Program-made: the position numbers and the translations under genes
Source of the DNA: Bog-473 sp963787485
GTDB taxonomy: Bacteria > Actinomycetota > Acidimicrobiia > Acidimicrobiales > RAAP-2
DNA length: 64,000 bases
NCBI GenBank assembly: GCA_963787485.1
Contig: CAWBDF010000007.1
Span: forward strand, 310,001-374,000
Direction of reading: 5' to 3'
The notes under the pieces: generated by a model
The model's input: only the letters and a program-made list of their open reading frames with translations
The model's database searches: none
Told to the model about the DNA's origin: nothing
In this document: positions 43,200 through 51,684 of the stretch, piece by piece
Numbering within the stretch: position 1 is the first letter of the stretch
How the letters are laid out: every line of letters begins with the position of its first letter

Positions 43200-44388
43200 G
43201 CTGACTCACTACCCGTTCGTCCAGGAATTCGCGCTCGACGTCGATCCCGTTTATCGCCAGCTCCAGAAGGAGGGCCCGATCAAAGTCCGCCTCCCTTACG
43301 GTGAACCCTGCTGGCTCGCCACCCGGTACGAGGATGTTCGGTTGGTACACGTGGATCGACGTTTTGGGAAGGAGTTCGGCCTCGATCGCGAGATTCCTCG
43401 CTTGCGCGAAACCTCTCACTCCGATCCAACCATGCTGGCCAACATGGATCCTCCCAAGCACAGCCGACTGCGTCGGCTCACTTCCGGCAGCTTCGCGCCA
43501 CCGCGCATTCGGAGTATGCAGGTTTGGATCGAAGGACTCGTCGACGAACTGCTCGATGCAATGACCGAGCAGGGTCCTCCCTTCGACTTCTACTCTGCGA
43601 TTGCCTACACGCTGCCCAATCTCGTCGTCACCGGAATACTCGGTGTGCCGCGAGAGGATGCGCCGCTTTTCCGAGGTTGGATCGACGGGATGCTTGCCGT
43701 CAACTCGACGGCCGAACACCGTCGCGAGTCCCAAAGGAACCTGCGCTCGTACATCCTAGGTCTCGTGGTCGAACGGCGGAAGCGTCCAAGCGACGACGTG
43801 TTGGGGACTCTCGTCCAGGCCCGAGACGAAGAGGACCGCCTCAGCGAAGACGAGCTGGTGACCCTTTCCCAGAACCTGTTCCTCGGGGGCTTCGAGACCA
43901 CCCTCGCACAACTGTCGTCGACCGTCTATCTCCTGATGTCCCGGCGCCAACTGTTCGAAGAGCTCGTGGCGGATCCCGCCCTGGTGCCAGCGGCACTCGA
44001 AGAGTTCTGGCGATGGATCCCGAGCTCGAGATACGGTATGCCCCTCGTTCGTTGGGCTCTCGAGGACGTCGAGCTGAGCGGAGGGGTGGTCATCCCTGCC
44101 GGCGACCCGATCCTTCCGGAACGTCCAGCGGCGAACCGCGACGAATCCGTCTTTCCCCACGGATGGGAGATCGACTTCCACCGCGACCGACCCAAGCCCC
44201 ATCTGTCGCTCGGCTTTGGTCCCCACCACTGTGTCGGCGCACCCTTGGCACATCTCGAGATCGAATTGACGCTCAGGAAGTTGCTCAGTCGGTTCCCCAA
44301 TTTGGAACTCGCCGTGTCCGACCGCGAGATCGAGTGGTCTCCGACTTCCTTCATGCGCAGCGTGAGGTCCCTGCCCTTGACGTGGTAA
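43180..44388 (+). CDS. Cytochrome P450 (paralog of the one at 10628)
   Basis: A 402-residue P450, the same length as the one at 10628-11836 and visibly related all along (shared L-P-Y-G-E-P, A-N-M-D-P-P, V-T-G-I-L-G-V-P, N-R-D-E-S-V-F-P-H-G). The I-helix is G-G-F-E-T-T, the K-helix E-E-F-W-R, and the heme loop L-G-F-G-P-H-H-C-V-G, again with Leu where Phe is usual. The ATG at 43180 was chosen because the protein starts with the matching N-terminus; ATG 43165 is possible. No ferredoxin is adjacent. Operon with the SDR and NTF2-like genes. Confidence 0.92.
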   Translation: MATTTDELTHYPFVQEFALDVDPVYRQLQKEGPIKVRLPYGEPCWLATRYEDVRLVHVDRRFGKEFGLDREIPRLRETSHSDPTMLANMDPPKHSRLRRLTSGSFAPPRIRSMQVWIEGLVDELLDAMTEQGPPFDFYSAIAYTLPNLVVTGILGVPREDAPLFRGWIDGMLAVNSTAEHRRESQRNLRSYILGLVVERRKRPSDDVLGTLVQARDEEDRLSEDELVTLSQNLFLGGFETTLAQLSSTVYLLMSRRQLFEELVADPALVPAALEEFWRWIPSSRYGMPLVRWALEDVELSGGVVIPAGDPILPERPAANRDESVFPHGWEIDFHRDRPKPHLSLGFGPHHCVGAPLAHLEIELTLRKLLSRFPNLELAVSDREIEWSPTSFMRSVRSLPLTW

Positions 44389-44592
44389 CCCGAGGTGAGT
44401 TCAGGCCGTCGTGATCGGAAGTGCTTCCCAGCCTTACGATCGTACGGGTCGTAGTACAGATCGCTCTTGGTGCCGGTTCCGCTCACAGTGCCTCTCCTCA
44501 GCTGAGAACGTATTCGGTCGACCAAACACCCTCTGCGGCGGGTCGCCGGCGGGCCCGGTTGGGCCGATCGACGCTCGAAGTCTGGCTGCTCC

Positions 44593-45456
44593 CTATCCTT
44601 TGGCTGCCTTCTCAGCCGCTGCTTTCTCAGCCGCTGCCTTCTCAGCCGCTGCCTTCTCAGCCCGATCGACACGGGCTGTTGCCGCTGGCATCGTGACCGT
44701 TGCACCACCGTCCACTGGCAAAATGTGTCCGGTGATGTAGGACGCTTCAGGGGTGCACAGGAAGGCAACCGCGTGTGCCATGTCCCACACGTCGCCCATC
44801 CGCCCCAACGCATTCATACGCTTTTGAACCTCCGGGCTCGCCGTGCCGACCGACTCTTGGATCGGGCTCTTGATCATTCCCGGCAGCACTGCGTTCACGC
44901 GGATGTTCTGCCTCCCGTATTCACCGGCCAAATCGATGGTGATGCTCTGGATGCCTCCTTTCGAGGCGGCGTATGCGGGGTGCGACGAGCCCGAGTCTCG
45001 GATGGCAACGACCGAGCCGATGTTCACGATGGAGCCTCCGCCTCGGTCGATAAGAGCGGGAACAGCGTACTTGCACGTCATGAAGGTCCCGCGAAGGTTT
45101 ACGCCGATGATCTCCTCGAACAGCTCCTCCGTCGTCTCTGTGATCGGGACGTGCCTGCTGATGCCGGCGTTGTTGATCAGGATGTCGAGTCCCCCGTAGG
45201 TCTCACCCGCGGCGCGAACCATCGCCTCACAGTCGTGCTCGATGGCGACATCACCGATATGGATGCTGGCATGACCACCCTGATCCTCGATCATCGTGAG
45301 GGTGGCTTTTGCATTCTCTTCGACGCGGTCCACGATCAGCACCAAAGCACTGTCTCTGGCCAGGACCTGGGCGATGGCACAGCCGATCCCGATGCCGGGC
45401 AGCTTGGTGCCTGCCCCGGTGACGATCGCGACCTTTCCATCCAACCGACCACCCAT
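44593..45456 (-). CDS. SDR family oxidoreductase with a repetitive Ala-Glu-Lys tail
   Basis: A 287-residue SDR: V-T-G-A-G-T-K-L-P-G-I-G-I-G at the cofactor site, N-N-A-G-I, I-G-S-V and Y-A-A-S-K in the active site, and P-V-D-G-G-A-T at the normal end. It then continues about 30 residues into repeated A-E-K-A-A units encoded by a 15-bp tandem repeat, which should form a charged helix. The tail is not part of the fold. It lies 40 bases downstream of the amidohydrolase stop, on the same strand, so they probably form an operon. Confidence 0.9.
   Translation of the reverse strand: MGGRLDGKVAIVTGAGTKLPGIGIGCAIAQVLARDSALVLIVDRVEENAKATLTMIEDQGGHASIHIGDVAIEHDCEAMVRAAGETYGGLDILINNAGISRHVPITETTEELFEEIIGVNLRGTFMTCKYAVPALIDRGGGSIVNIGSVVAIRDSGSSHPAYAASKGGIQSITIDLAGEYGRQNIRVNAVLPGMIKSPIQESVGTASPEVQKRMNALGRMGDVWDMAHAVAFLCTPEASYITGHILPVDGGATVTMPAATARVDRAEKAAAEKAAAEKAAAEKAAKG
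44603..44662. repeat. Four 15-bp tandem units inside the SDR tail
   Basis: Four units of GCTGCYTTCTCAGCC at 44603-44617, 44618-44632, 44633-44647 and 44648-44662; only the second differs, by one base. On the coding (minus) strand each adds five residues (A-E-K-A-A type) to the SDR C-terminus. Such in-frame units can change in number between strains without breaking the gene. Confidence 0.9.
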
Positions 45457-45495
45457 TGTGGCTCCCTTTCTCTGACTCTCTCAGCGGTCTGGGAC

Positions 45496-46944
45496 TCAGG
45501 CGCTCTTGGCCAGCTCCGCAGCAGCTTCCTTCTCGAGAACCGTACCGGTGAAGAAGTCGGGGTTGAGCGATCCGTAGAAGCGCAGAGGGTTCTCGAACAG
45601 GAACGTGCGCAGCTGCTCCTCGTTGAGAATGCCCTTCTCGAGAAGCTCGTAGGCCTCTTCGAGCGGCTCGTCGAACTCCGGCACGTCCCAGTGACCCAAA
45701 TCGGACGCGAAGATGGCAGGAACCACCGCAGAGAGCGGCGTGACACGCTCGTCGAAGGCCACGCCCACGAGGGGGTCGTCCGCTTCGCAACCCCATACGA
45801 AGTTGCTGATGAACCGATCCCTGATGTCCTCGACGGAGGTGATCTCCGCGGCGGCGTAATCGTCGCGAGCCCTGGTCATCGTTCCGCCGAGCTGCCCGGC
45901 GAGTTGCTGGGGGGTGTACTTCGCCAGGCTGGGGTCGTAGTCGATCATCAACTTGACCAGTGCCGCCTTGTCGAGGTTCTCCGGGTTCAGGCCTGCGATG
46001 GCTTCCCCACCACGCTTCAGCCAGTTGGTCACCAGGCTCACGTACAGTTGCACACCGATTGCGACGCCGCCCTCTTGTAGGGCAAGGCGAAACTCGGGGA
46101 AACGCTTGGTCACGCCGCCAAGAAAGAGCGACTTGGCCAGTGCGCTGCCGGCGGCGGCGAAGTGCCCGATCTGGTTGTACACGAAGTTCGAGATCGACGC
46201 GTGATCACTGTTGCCGATTCCCGCTGTGTGCGCTGCCATGGGCAACTGCAATTCGATGGTCTTGGCCCACACCGGATCGTAGTCGTACGGGCTGTCGATT
46301 CCGAAGGTATCGAGCCATCCATGGGTCTCCCACTGTGGAATTCGGACATCGGCCCATTCGTCGTCCGGCGGCCACGTCTGGCCGGGAACCGGCCGGTGTA
46401 CATGGCTCGGGATGAGGGCCACCTTGGCTCCGAGCGACTTGATGTGCTCGAGGCCGGCCACAGCCTCATCCGGCGTGTGCATCGGAACGAGCGCGGCGAC
46501 GGTGAAGCGGTCCTGGTAGGGCCGGTACAATTCGGCGACGAACTCGTTGTAGAGGCGACACAGCGTCACGCGCTGCTCGTCGTCATGGATCTGCATCAAC
46601 GGGTTGCCGAAACTCGGATAGAGGACTGCGAAGTCGATGCCGGCCTCGGGGAGTCGCTCGTGGTATCTCTTGGGCAACGTCACCGTGGCGTAATAGCTCG
46701 TGTTCGATGGCACGTGCCATGAGTTCGGGAGGACACCCCCGGCGCGTCGCTCTTCCATTGAGAGGTCCTCCACGGCGCGGGGGCGCTTCATCATCCCGCC
46801 CCTGATGAGATCCTCGCGGCCGTGATCACGGACGTAGTCGAGGAACGCCGCCATGATTTCGACGATGTGGCCGTCGCCATCGAGGACCGGATACCCAAGC
46901 TCCTCGCGGATGCGAACTGCTTTGGTGCGTGTGGTCTGCGTCAT
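45496..46944 (-). CDS. Amidohydrolase family protein (amidohydrolase_2)
   Basis: A 482-residue metal-dependent hydrolase: V-L-D-G-D-G-H-I-V-E at the N-terminal metal site (D-x-H form), A-V-L-Y-P-S-F-G, M-A-A-H-T-A-G-I-G at the central site and A-S-D-L-G-H-W-D-V-P near the end. This matches the actinobacterial branch with a long insertion before the last metal residue. The ATG at 46944 follows GAGGAGAGGG; the open frame 39 codons longer has no support. The upstream region faces the remnant TetR gene, its possible former regulator. The SDR at 45456 follows. Confidence 0.88.
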   Translation of the reverse strand: MTQTTRTKAVRIREELGYPVLDGDGHIVEIMAAFLDYVRDHGREDLIRGGMMKRPRAVEDLSMEERRAGGVLPNSWHVPSNTSYYATVTLPKRYHERLPEAGIDFAVLYPSFGNPLMQIHDDEQRVTLCRLYNEFVAELYRPYQDRFTVAALVPMHTPDEAVAGLEHIKSLGAKVALIPSHVHRPVPGQTWPPDDEWADVRIPQWETHGWLDTFGIDSPYDYDPVWAKTIELQLPMAAHTAGIGNSDHASISNFVYNQIGHFAAAGSALAKSLFLGGVTKRFPEFRLALQEGGVAIGVQLYVSLVTNWLKRGGEAIAGLNPENLDKAALVKLMIDYDPSLAKYTPQQLAGQLGGTMTRARDDYAAAEITSVEDIRDRFISNFVWGCEADDPLVGVAFDERVTPLSAVVPAIFASDLGHWDVPEFDEPLEEAYELLEKGILNEEQLRTFLFENPLRFYGSLNPDFFTGTVLEKEAAAELAKSA

Positions 46945-47115
46945 CCGCCCTCTCCTCGTCTGTCGGCGGCAGGACAACCGTTGGGAGCGCGCCGGAGGTG
47001 ACCACGTGGTAAATGGAACCGGAACGGCCCGGTACGGGGACCCTGCATGCCCCTCTGACACTCAGTGCCAGTTACCGTAGGCAGGCAGACGTCGAGCGTC
47101 AAGCGAGTCCCGGAG

Positions 47116-47495
47116 ATGGCAAAGAGCAGTTCTAGGCTCCCGAATCCGTCCCCATCGCTGTGGGACGACCACAGGGCGCGCACGACGCGCGCCCTTCACG
47201 AAGCGGCACTGAGCCCCTTCGCCGCACGGGAATTCGAAAGCACCACGGTCGACCAAATCGCGAAGAGAGCCCGCGTCTCGAAGCGGACCTCCAAGAGGAA
47301 CTGATCAAATTGGCTGAAGCCATGGCCGTACGTCGCTCGCTCCCGCACCCTGATGAGGATTGCGTCCTCATTGCGTTCGTGGGGTGGGTCATGCACAAGC
47401 GTGCCCATGAAAGACGGGCCGAACTACCCGATGCGGACCTGATCGAAGTCGTGATCGACGAATTCGATCGCCTCGTGCATCTCCTCTCGAGGTGA
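47116..47495 (+). pseudogene. TetR family regulator, internally deleted
   Basis: From ATG 47116 the first ~60 codons give a TetR-type N-terminus: T-T-R-A-L-H-E-A-A, E-F-E-S-T-T-V-D-Q-I-A-K-R-A-R-V-S-K-R-T. It then breaks into a stop at 47304. A different frame resumes with L-Q-E-E-L-I-K-L-A-E-A-M-A-V and ends H-L-L-S-R at 47495, as in TetR C-terminal helices. The segment with the end of the helix-turn-helix and most of the ligand domain (roughly 80-100 residues) is missing near 47285-47295. Not functional as a repressor. Confidence 0.7.
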
Positions 47496-47570
47496 CGGTT
47501 CGGCTGCTACCGAGCAGGAATGCGATGCGGCAGTGGCGTCAGGACGAGATGCCCCGACCCCGCGCGCGGC

Positions 47571-47984
47571 TCACGCGGCGTGATCGATCGTCCGGGCCGC
47601 CGCCGTCTTCCACACCTTCGTGGCCACCGAGGGTGCCGCTTCGAGGATCCGGCGAAACTCAGTCCGCGACCCCGCGTAGACCACGACGTCGGTGCTGGTG
47701 GTCACCGTTGCATTTCGCCGGCCAATCCCGCGATCGTCGAGCAGGGCGATCTCCCCCACCAAGTCGCCACGCTCGAGCGTGGCGATGGTCTGGCCACCCT
47801 GGCTCACCGTCGCCTCGCCCTCGGCAATGATCATGAATTGGTCTCCTCGAGCACCTTCCCGCACGAGAACGCGACCAACTGACACCCGCATCGGCGTCAA
47901 GTGTCGCCGGATGATCGCACGCTCGGACCGGCTGGTTTCGGAGAACAGCGGCAATGCCGACAGGTCGTCCCTCAACAGGCGCAT
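47571..47984 (-). CDS. Cyclic nucleotide-binding domain protein (single domain)
   Basis: A 137-residue protein that is essentially one cNMP-binding beta-roll: L-P-L-F-S-E-T, V-L-V-R-E-G-A-R-G-D-Q-F-M-I-I-A-E-G-E-A, and G-D-L-V-G-E-I-A-L-L with the phosphate-binding Glu; the Arg region is R-R-N-A-T-V. There is no DNA-binding domain after it, so it is not a CRP-type activator by itself. It may regulate a partner protein. The ATG at 47984 follows GAGGAG; upstream start codons lack a ribosome binding site. Confidence 0.88.
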   Translation of the reverse strand: MRLLRDDLSALPLFSETSRSERAIIRRHLTPMRVSVGRVLVREGARGDQFMIIAEGEATVSQGGQTIATLERGDLVGEIALLDDRGIGRRNATVTTSTDVVVYAGSRTEFRRILEAAPSVATKVWKTAAARTIDHAA

Positions 47985-48204
47985 CGTGAATGACTCCTCT
48001 CTTCCCATTCGCCCAGGGTGCCGCACGAATCGCTATCTGTCAATACGCTACCACCGATACTTCTCATCGTTATTTACGATGGAGCCCGCCGGACGGGCTT
48101 CGGGCGGGGACGGGCAGCTGTGTCCGCCGCGAACCTGTCAGCGCTGGCTGGCCGCGGTCACGACGGAGCCACCTTCCTTTGTCCTTGTGGCGAACAGGTC
48201 AACC

Positions 48205-48804
48205 TCAGTTCCCCAGCACGGTCAGCCCGTCTTGAGCCCCATCGACCCACGGACCGACCTCGCCGGCCTGCTCGGCTATTGCCGGCGACAAACCCTCACT
48301 CACGTTCCAAACGGCTGCCATCCGTCCGAATCCGACCGCGTAGGCACACCAGTAGCACAGCGCCACAATCTCCTTTTCGCTGAAATGAAGGCGCAGTCCC
48401 TCCACGGTCGCATCGTCGATCGCGAGGTGGTCCGTTGCGAACAGATCGGCGAAGAGGACCGCGGCACGCTCCGCATCCGTGAGGTCCGGCGCTTCCTCGG
48501 GTCGTTCCAAGGAGCACACCAGCTGTTCGGTAAGGCCGTCTTCGAGAGCCGGTGCGTACCGCACGGACATGCAGGTCCGACATTGATTTCGGAACGCGAT
48601 ACGAAGTCGCACCAGCTCCCGAAGCCGCGCCGGCAGCCCACCCTCCTGGTCGATCGCCGCTCCTAGACGGCCCTGGAGCTCACTCACCTCAGGAAGGTAC
48701 GCGGCAATTCTGGGAAGGACCGGAGTCAGGATCTCATGGGCCTCGATCTTCTTCCGTAGGGCCGGCGCCATCTGGTCCAGCTCCAAGGGGTGAATTCTCG
48801 ACAT
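48205..48804 (-). CDS. Carboxymuconolactone decarboxylase / AhpD-like protein
   Basis: A 199-residue AhpD-fold protein. R-E-L-V-R-L-R-I-A then N-Q-C-R-T-C-M-S gives the C-x-x-C pair with a nearby His-poor helix, and the second half carries W-C-A-Y-A-V-G-F. Proteins with this C-x-x-C can act as peroxidases or disulfide reductases; those without are lactone decarboxylases. Here the C-x-x-C suggests a redox role. The ATG at 48804 follows GAGGAGGG. It lies about 90 bases downstream of the SDR at 48892. Confidence 0.88.
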   Translation of the reverse strand: MSRIHPLELDQMAPALRKKIEAHEILTPVLPRIAAYLPEVSELQGRLGAAIDQEGGLPARLRELVRLRIAFRNQCRTCMSVRYAPALEDGLTEQLVCSLERPEEAPDLTDAERAAVLFADLFATDHLAIDDATVEGLRLHFSEKEIVALCYWCAYAVGFGRMAAVWNVSEGLSPAIAEQAGEVGPWVDGAQDGLTVLGN

Positions 48805-48891
48805 GGTCCCTCCTCACAGAGCCGGCCAAACCTCTGCTCACACCAAACCCGACGATGGCCGACGGTACTTTCGGAGAGTCTGGGCCTCAAT

Positions 48892-49827
48892 TCAAGGGGA
48901 CTTGCGGCTGCGTTCGAGCACCTCGGGGTAAGGGGTGTGAACTCGGTGGAAATTGAACGCATCGGGCCACTCGTTGTTGGCGTGAAACTGCTCATCCACC
49001 TTGATGTGCTCGATGATGTCCTGCGGCTGCCAGCCCTCCATGAGCTCCTTACCCGCGAAGTCGTAGACCGGCAGTTGGAGCTCCACGATGAGCTGCAGGC
49101 TGTACGCGATGCGACCGGTCAACACCGCTGGATCACCGGTGAGCAGAGCGAACCCCGCCTCCACCATTGTCTCGACCGGCTCCCATATGTCATTGGTTGG
49201 CACGTGTTCCGAGTTGAAAGCGCGGCCCATAGCGATCTGTGGAGTGATGGCATTCACCGAGATGATGCCTTCGTTCTCCCCCGCCGCCGCGACAGTGAGA
49301 CGGTTGACCGCCGCCTTTGTCGCGCCATACATCGAGCTTCCGTCCTTGGCCTTGAATGCGAACGGCGGGCCCGGGGGGAGCTCGCCGCTGAAGCTGGTGA
49401 AGTTGAGGATCCAGCCCCGTCCTCGCTCACGCATGCCCGGGATCACCTGCGACATCAACAGCCAGTACGACCACAGATTCAATTCGGTGTGCGAGCGGAG
49501 CTCGTCGAGCGTGAACTCGTGCACCGGCTTGAGCTCGTGCGACACTGGCTCATTGACCAGAATGTCGAGCGGGCCGAAAGCCTCTTCGGTGCGGGCTACG
49601 AGGGTGGCGCGACCGCCCTCGGGTTCGCCGAGGTCACACGGCATCACCAGCGCCTCTCCTCCGACAGCCTCGACAAGCTCACGCGTACGTTCGAGGCCCT
49701 CCTTCGAGCGAGCGCTAATCCCGAGCTTGGCTCCCTCGGCAGCGAGGCGGACGGCCAATCCGGTGCCGCTTCCACCCTGGCTGGCACCAGTCACCAACGC
49801 GACCATGCCGTCGCACTTGCCACCCAT
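48892..49827 (-). CDS. SDR family oxidoreductase, extended
   Basis: A 311-residue SDR-fold protein. T-G-A-S-Q-G-G-S-G-T is a lengthened cofactor loop, V-N-E-P replaces N-N-A-G, and N-F-T-S with Y-G-A-T-K gives an active site with Ser, Tyr and Lys. The last ~80 residues (W-Q-P-Q-D-I-I-E, Y-P-E-V-L-E-R-S) extend beyond the normal fold. The ATG at 49827 follows AAGGGG; a GTG two codons earlier is too close to it. The altered motifs suggest an unusual substrate or reaction. Confidence 0.85.
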   Translation of the reverse strand: MGGKCDGMVALVTGASQGGSGTGLAVRLAAEGAKLGISARSKEGLERTRELVEAVGGEALVMPCDLGEPEGGRATLVARTEEAFGPLDILVNEPVSHELKPVHEFTLDELRSHTELNLWSYWLLMSQVIPGMRERGRGWILNFTSFSGELPPGPPFAFKAKDGSSMYGATKAAVNRLTVAAAGENEGIISVNAITPQIAMGRAFNSEHVPTNDIWEPVETMVEAGFALLTGDPAVLTGRIAYSLQLIVELQLPVYDFAGKELMEGWQPQDIIEHIKVDEQFHANNEWPDAFNFHRVHTPYPEVLERSRKSP

Positions 49828-50192
49828 CTCCACCCCTTTCGTCCGCGATCTCGCGAGAGAACCTTACATTCAAATCGCACCGGCCCGCCTTGGGGACCTA
49901 GGGATTCGCCCGGCTTTGATTGGATCATCCTCCTCGCCGGGCCGCCCTTGTTTGTCCGACGCTGCATGAGTTCTGGCGCCCGGTCGTCATGTGTACTCTT
50001 CGATCACGCGCTCGAGGTAGGCGTCCCATATCGGCGCCCCGCTCCGACCCTCTCGGTGAACGGCCCACGAGCTCGCCCCTGCTCAGTGCCTCGGGCGGTT
50101 CCTGAGGGCGCGAGCTAGGCTCGCCTCGGTCCAGCAGTTGGCGACAGCATCGTTACCCGGGCGGGGCAATTTCTAAAAGAAGGGGGAGAAGT
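49828..50192. other. Intergenic region between divergent genes
   Basis: A 365-base stretch between the divergent SDR (49827) and the NTF2-like gene (50193). It must contain both promoters. On the minus strand a short frame ending W-D-A-Y-L-E-R-V-I-E-E-Y-T near 49990-50075 resembles a protein tail but is too short to assign. I see no palindrome, repeat or RNA-like structure I can support. Confidence 0.4.
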
Positions 50193-50663
50193 GTGGCTAC
50201 AGACCTGGGGCCTGACGGCATGCGCAAGCTCATCGATGAGCATTCCGGCTTCGAGCTGGCCTACAACTGGGAAGCGGCGCTCGGTACCATGTGCGACGAG
50301 CCGTTCTACGAGTTCTATCCCTATCGTCTGCGGCTCTCGGGACCGGAGTCGATCACTGCGATGTGGATCCGGATCTTCCGACCCGGCAAGTCGATGATCC
50401 GGTGCTTCGACCAGTCGTTCATGGTCCCTGACTCCCACCAGCTCGAGGAGTACGTGAACAACGACTCGGTGCTGCACATCATGGGCGCCAGCTTCGTGGC
50501 GGAGGACGGCCAGGTCTGCTCGTTCAAACAGATCGTGCGCTACGCGTTCAAAGGCGACCGGATGCTGAGTGAGACGCTCTTCTTGGACCGGTCGGTGGCT
50601 CCCTACTTCGACGCCGTCTTCGACGAGGAGTTCCGCTCCCTTCCGGGAGTCGAGCAGATCTGA
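50193..50663 (+). CDS. NTF2-like / SnoaL-type protein
   Basis: A 156-residue small alpha+beta protein with an N-terminal helix (G-M-R-K-L-I-D-E-H-S), P-F-Y-E-F-Y-P-Y-R-L-R-L-S-G-P-E-S-I and a beta-rich end (F-K-Q-I-V-R-Y-A-F-K-G-D). The pattern resembles NTF2-fold proteins, but the family match is weaker than for the others. The GTG at 50193 follows AAGGGGGAGAA. It is convergent with the luciferase-like gene at 50673, whose stop lies nine bases beyond its own. Confidence 0.7.
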   Translation: MATDLGPDGMRKLIDEHSGFELAYNWEAALGTMCDEPFYEFYPYRLRLSGPESITAMWIRIFRPGKSMIRCFDQSFMVPDSHQLEEYVNNDSVLHIMGASFVAEDGQVCSFKQIVRYAFKGDRMLSETLFLDRSVAPYFDAVFDEEFRSLPGVEQI

Positions 50664-50672
50664 AGAGTGTCC

Positions 50673-51653
50673 CTAGAGGTGGGGCAGGACTTCGTTCTCA
50701 AAAAGCCTCAGGCTCTTCCACGCGAGGTCGGGCGGAGTGCCTCCGCACATCGGATGCAGCATGGTGAAAGGAGCAGATGGAGACGCCTGAAACTCGGCGA
50801 CGAGCACGTCGGGGGTGACGACTCGATAGTGACTGTTGGCCCTCAACTCGTCGAGGTCGCCAACCGGGCGAAAAGCGGTTTCGACGTCACCTTGCTGCCA
50901 TGCTCCGTAGGCGTTCATCTCGTGGAGGAAGTAGGGGCCGTACTCCTCCCAGCCCTTGTCGACGTCTTGGGCGAGGAAAGTCGTCTCGAGCTGGCTTTGG
51001 CGCGCTGGCCCGGGATCAGGTTTGCCAAGTCTGGCGAGCTCTTCGCGGTAAGCATCCCAGACCGAGGTGACCGTGGGAGCAAACCCGTCGGCTATGCGGG
51101 CCGCCCGGCGGGCCGCAGCTTCGCTGCTACCGCCCAGGATGATCTTGGGCCCGCCCGGCTGCACCGGCCTCGGCGTGACCCGCACCGTACGACCTCGGAA
51201 TTCGAAGGGTTCACCAGTGAACGCGGCTCGGAGCGTGTTCACCGTTTCAGTCACTCGTTTGACCCGCTCGTTCATCGGCACGCCGAACATCGCGAACTCA
51301 AGGGGGTTGTACCCGGCGGCGACCACGATGTCGAGACGGCCGTTGGCAATGTTGTCGACCACCGAGACGTCCTCGGCCAGACGGAGCGGATCGTGGAACG
51401 GGACGATCAGGGCGAGGATACCGATGCGGGCCCTCTTCGTTCGCATGGCCATGGCTGCGGCCATCGGCAGTGGGCTAGGGATATAGCCGTCATCAGAACC
51501 GTGGTGCTCGCACACAACGAAGTGGCCGGCACCCAACCCCTCAGCCCACTCGACCATGTCGAGGGCGGCCGAATAGCGCTCGGCCATGGTGGTAACGGCG
51601 AAATCAGGGTTGCGAAAATCAAACCGGAGACCCCAGTGCACGAGGCCAGACAT
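50673..51653 (-). CDS. Luciferase-like (LLM) flavin/F420-dependent oxidoreductase
   Basis: A 326-residue LLM enzyme, the close relative of the one at 40269: L-R-F-D-F-R-N-P, H-F-V-V-C-E-H-H-G-S-D-D-G-Y, R-L-D-I-V-V-A-A-G-Y, L-G-G-S-S-E-A-A. The E-H-H-x-S-x-D-G-Y motif is in the same place. The ATG at 51653 is taken as start; 51665 is four codons upstream and neither has a strong ribosome binding site. It lies just downstream of a SRPBCC protein on the same strand. Confidence 0.87.
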   Translation of the reverse strand: MSGLVHWGLRFDFRNPDFAVTTMAERYSAALDMVEWAEGLGAGHFVVCEHHGSDDGYIPSPLPMAAAMAMRTKRARIGILALIVPFHDPLRLAEDVSVVDNIANGRLDIVVAAGYNPLEFAMFGVPMNERVKRVTETVNTLRAAFTGEPFEFRGRTVRVTPRPVQPGGPKIILGGSSEAAARRAARIADGFAPTVTSVWDAYREELARLGKPDPGPARQSQLETTFLAQDVDKGWEEYGPYFLHEMNAYGAWQQGDVETAFRPVGDLDELRANSHYRVVTPDVLVAEFQASPSAPFTMLHPMCGGTPPDLAWKSLRLFENEVLPHL

Positions 51654-51684
51654 TACGAGGCCCACTCGCCGACGTCGACAACCC

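Noticed and set aside
44725..46080. A 451-codon open frame on the plus strand
   Set aside because: It is antisense to an SDR and an amidohydrolase with complete motifs, so it is a shadow.
49985..50080. Protein-tail-like minus-strand frame ending W-D-A-Y-L-E-R-V-I-E-E-Y-T
   Set aside because: Only about 30 codons, no family recognised and no upstream continuation. It was kept as a note in the intergenic entry only.
48790..50118. A 442-codon open frame on the plus strand
   Set aside because: It is antisense to the SDR at 48892-49827 and runs into the intergenic region. It has no ribosome binding site and no recognisable domain.
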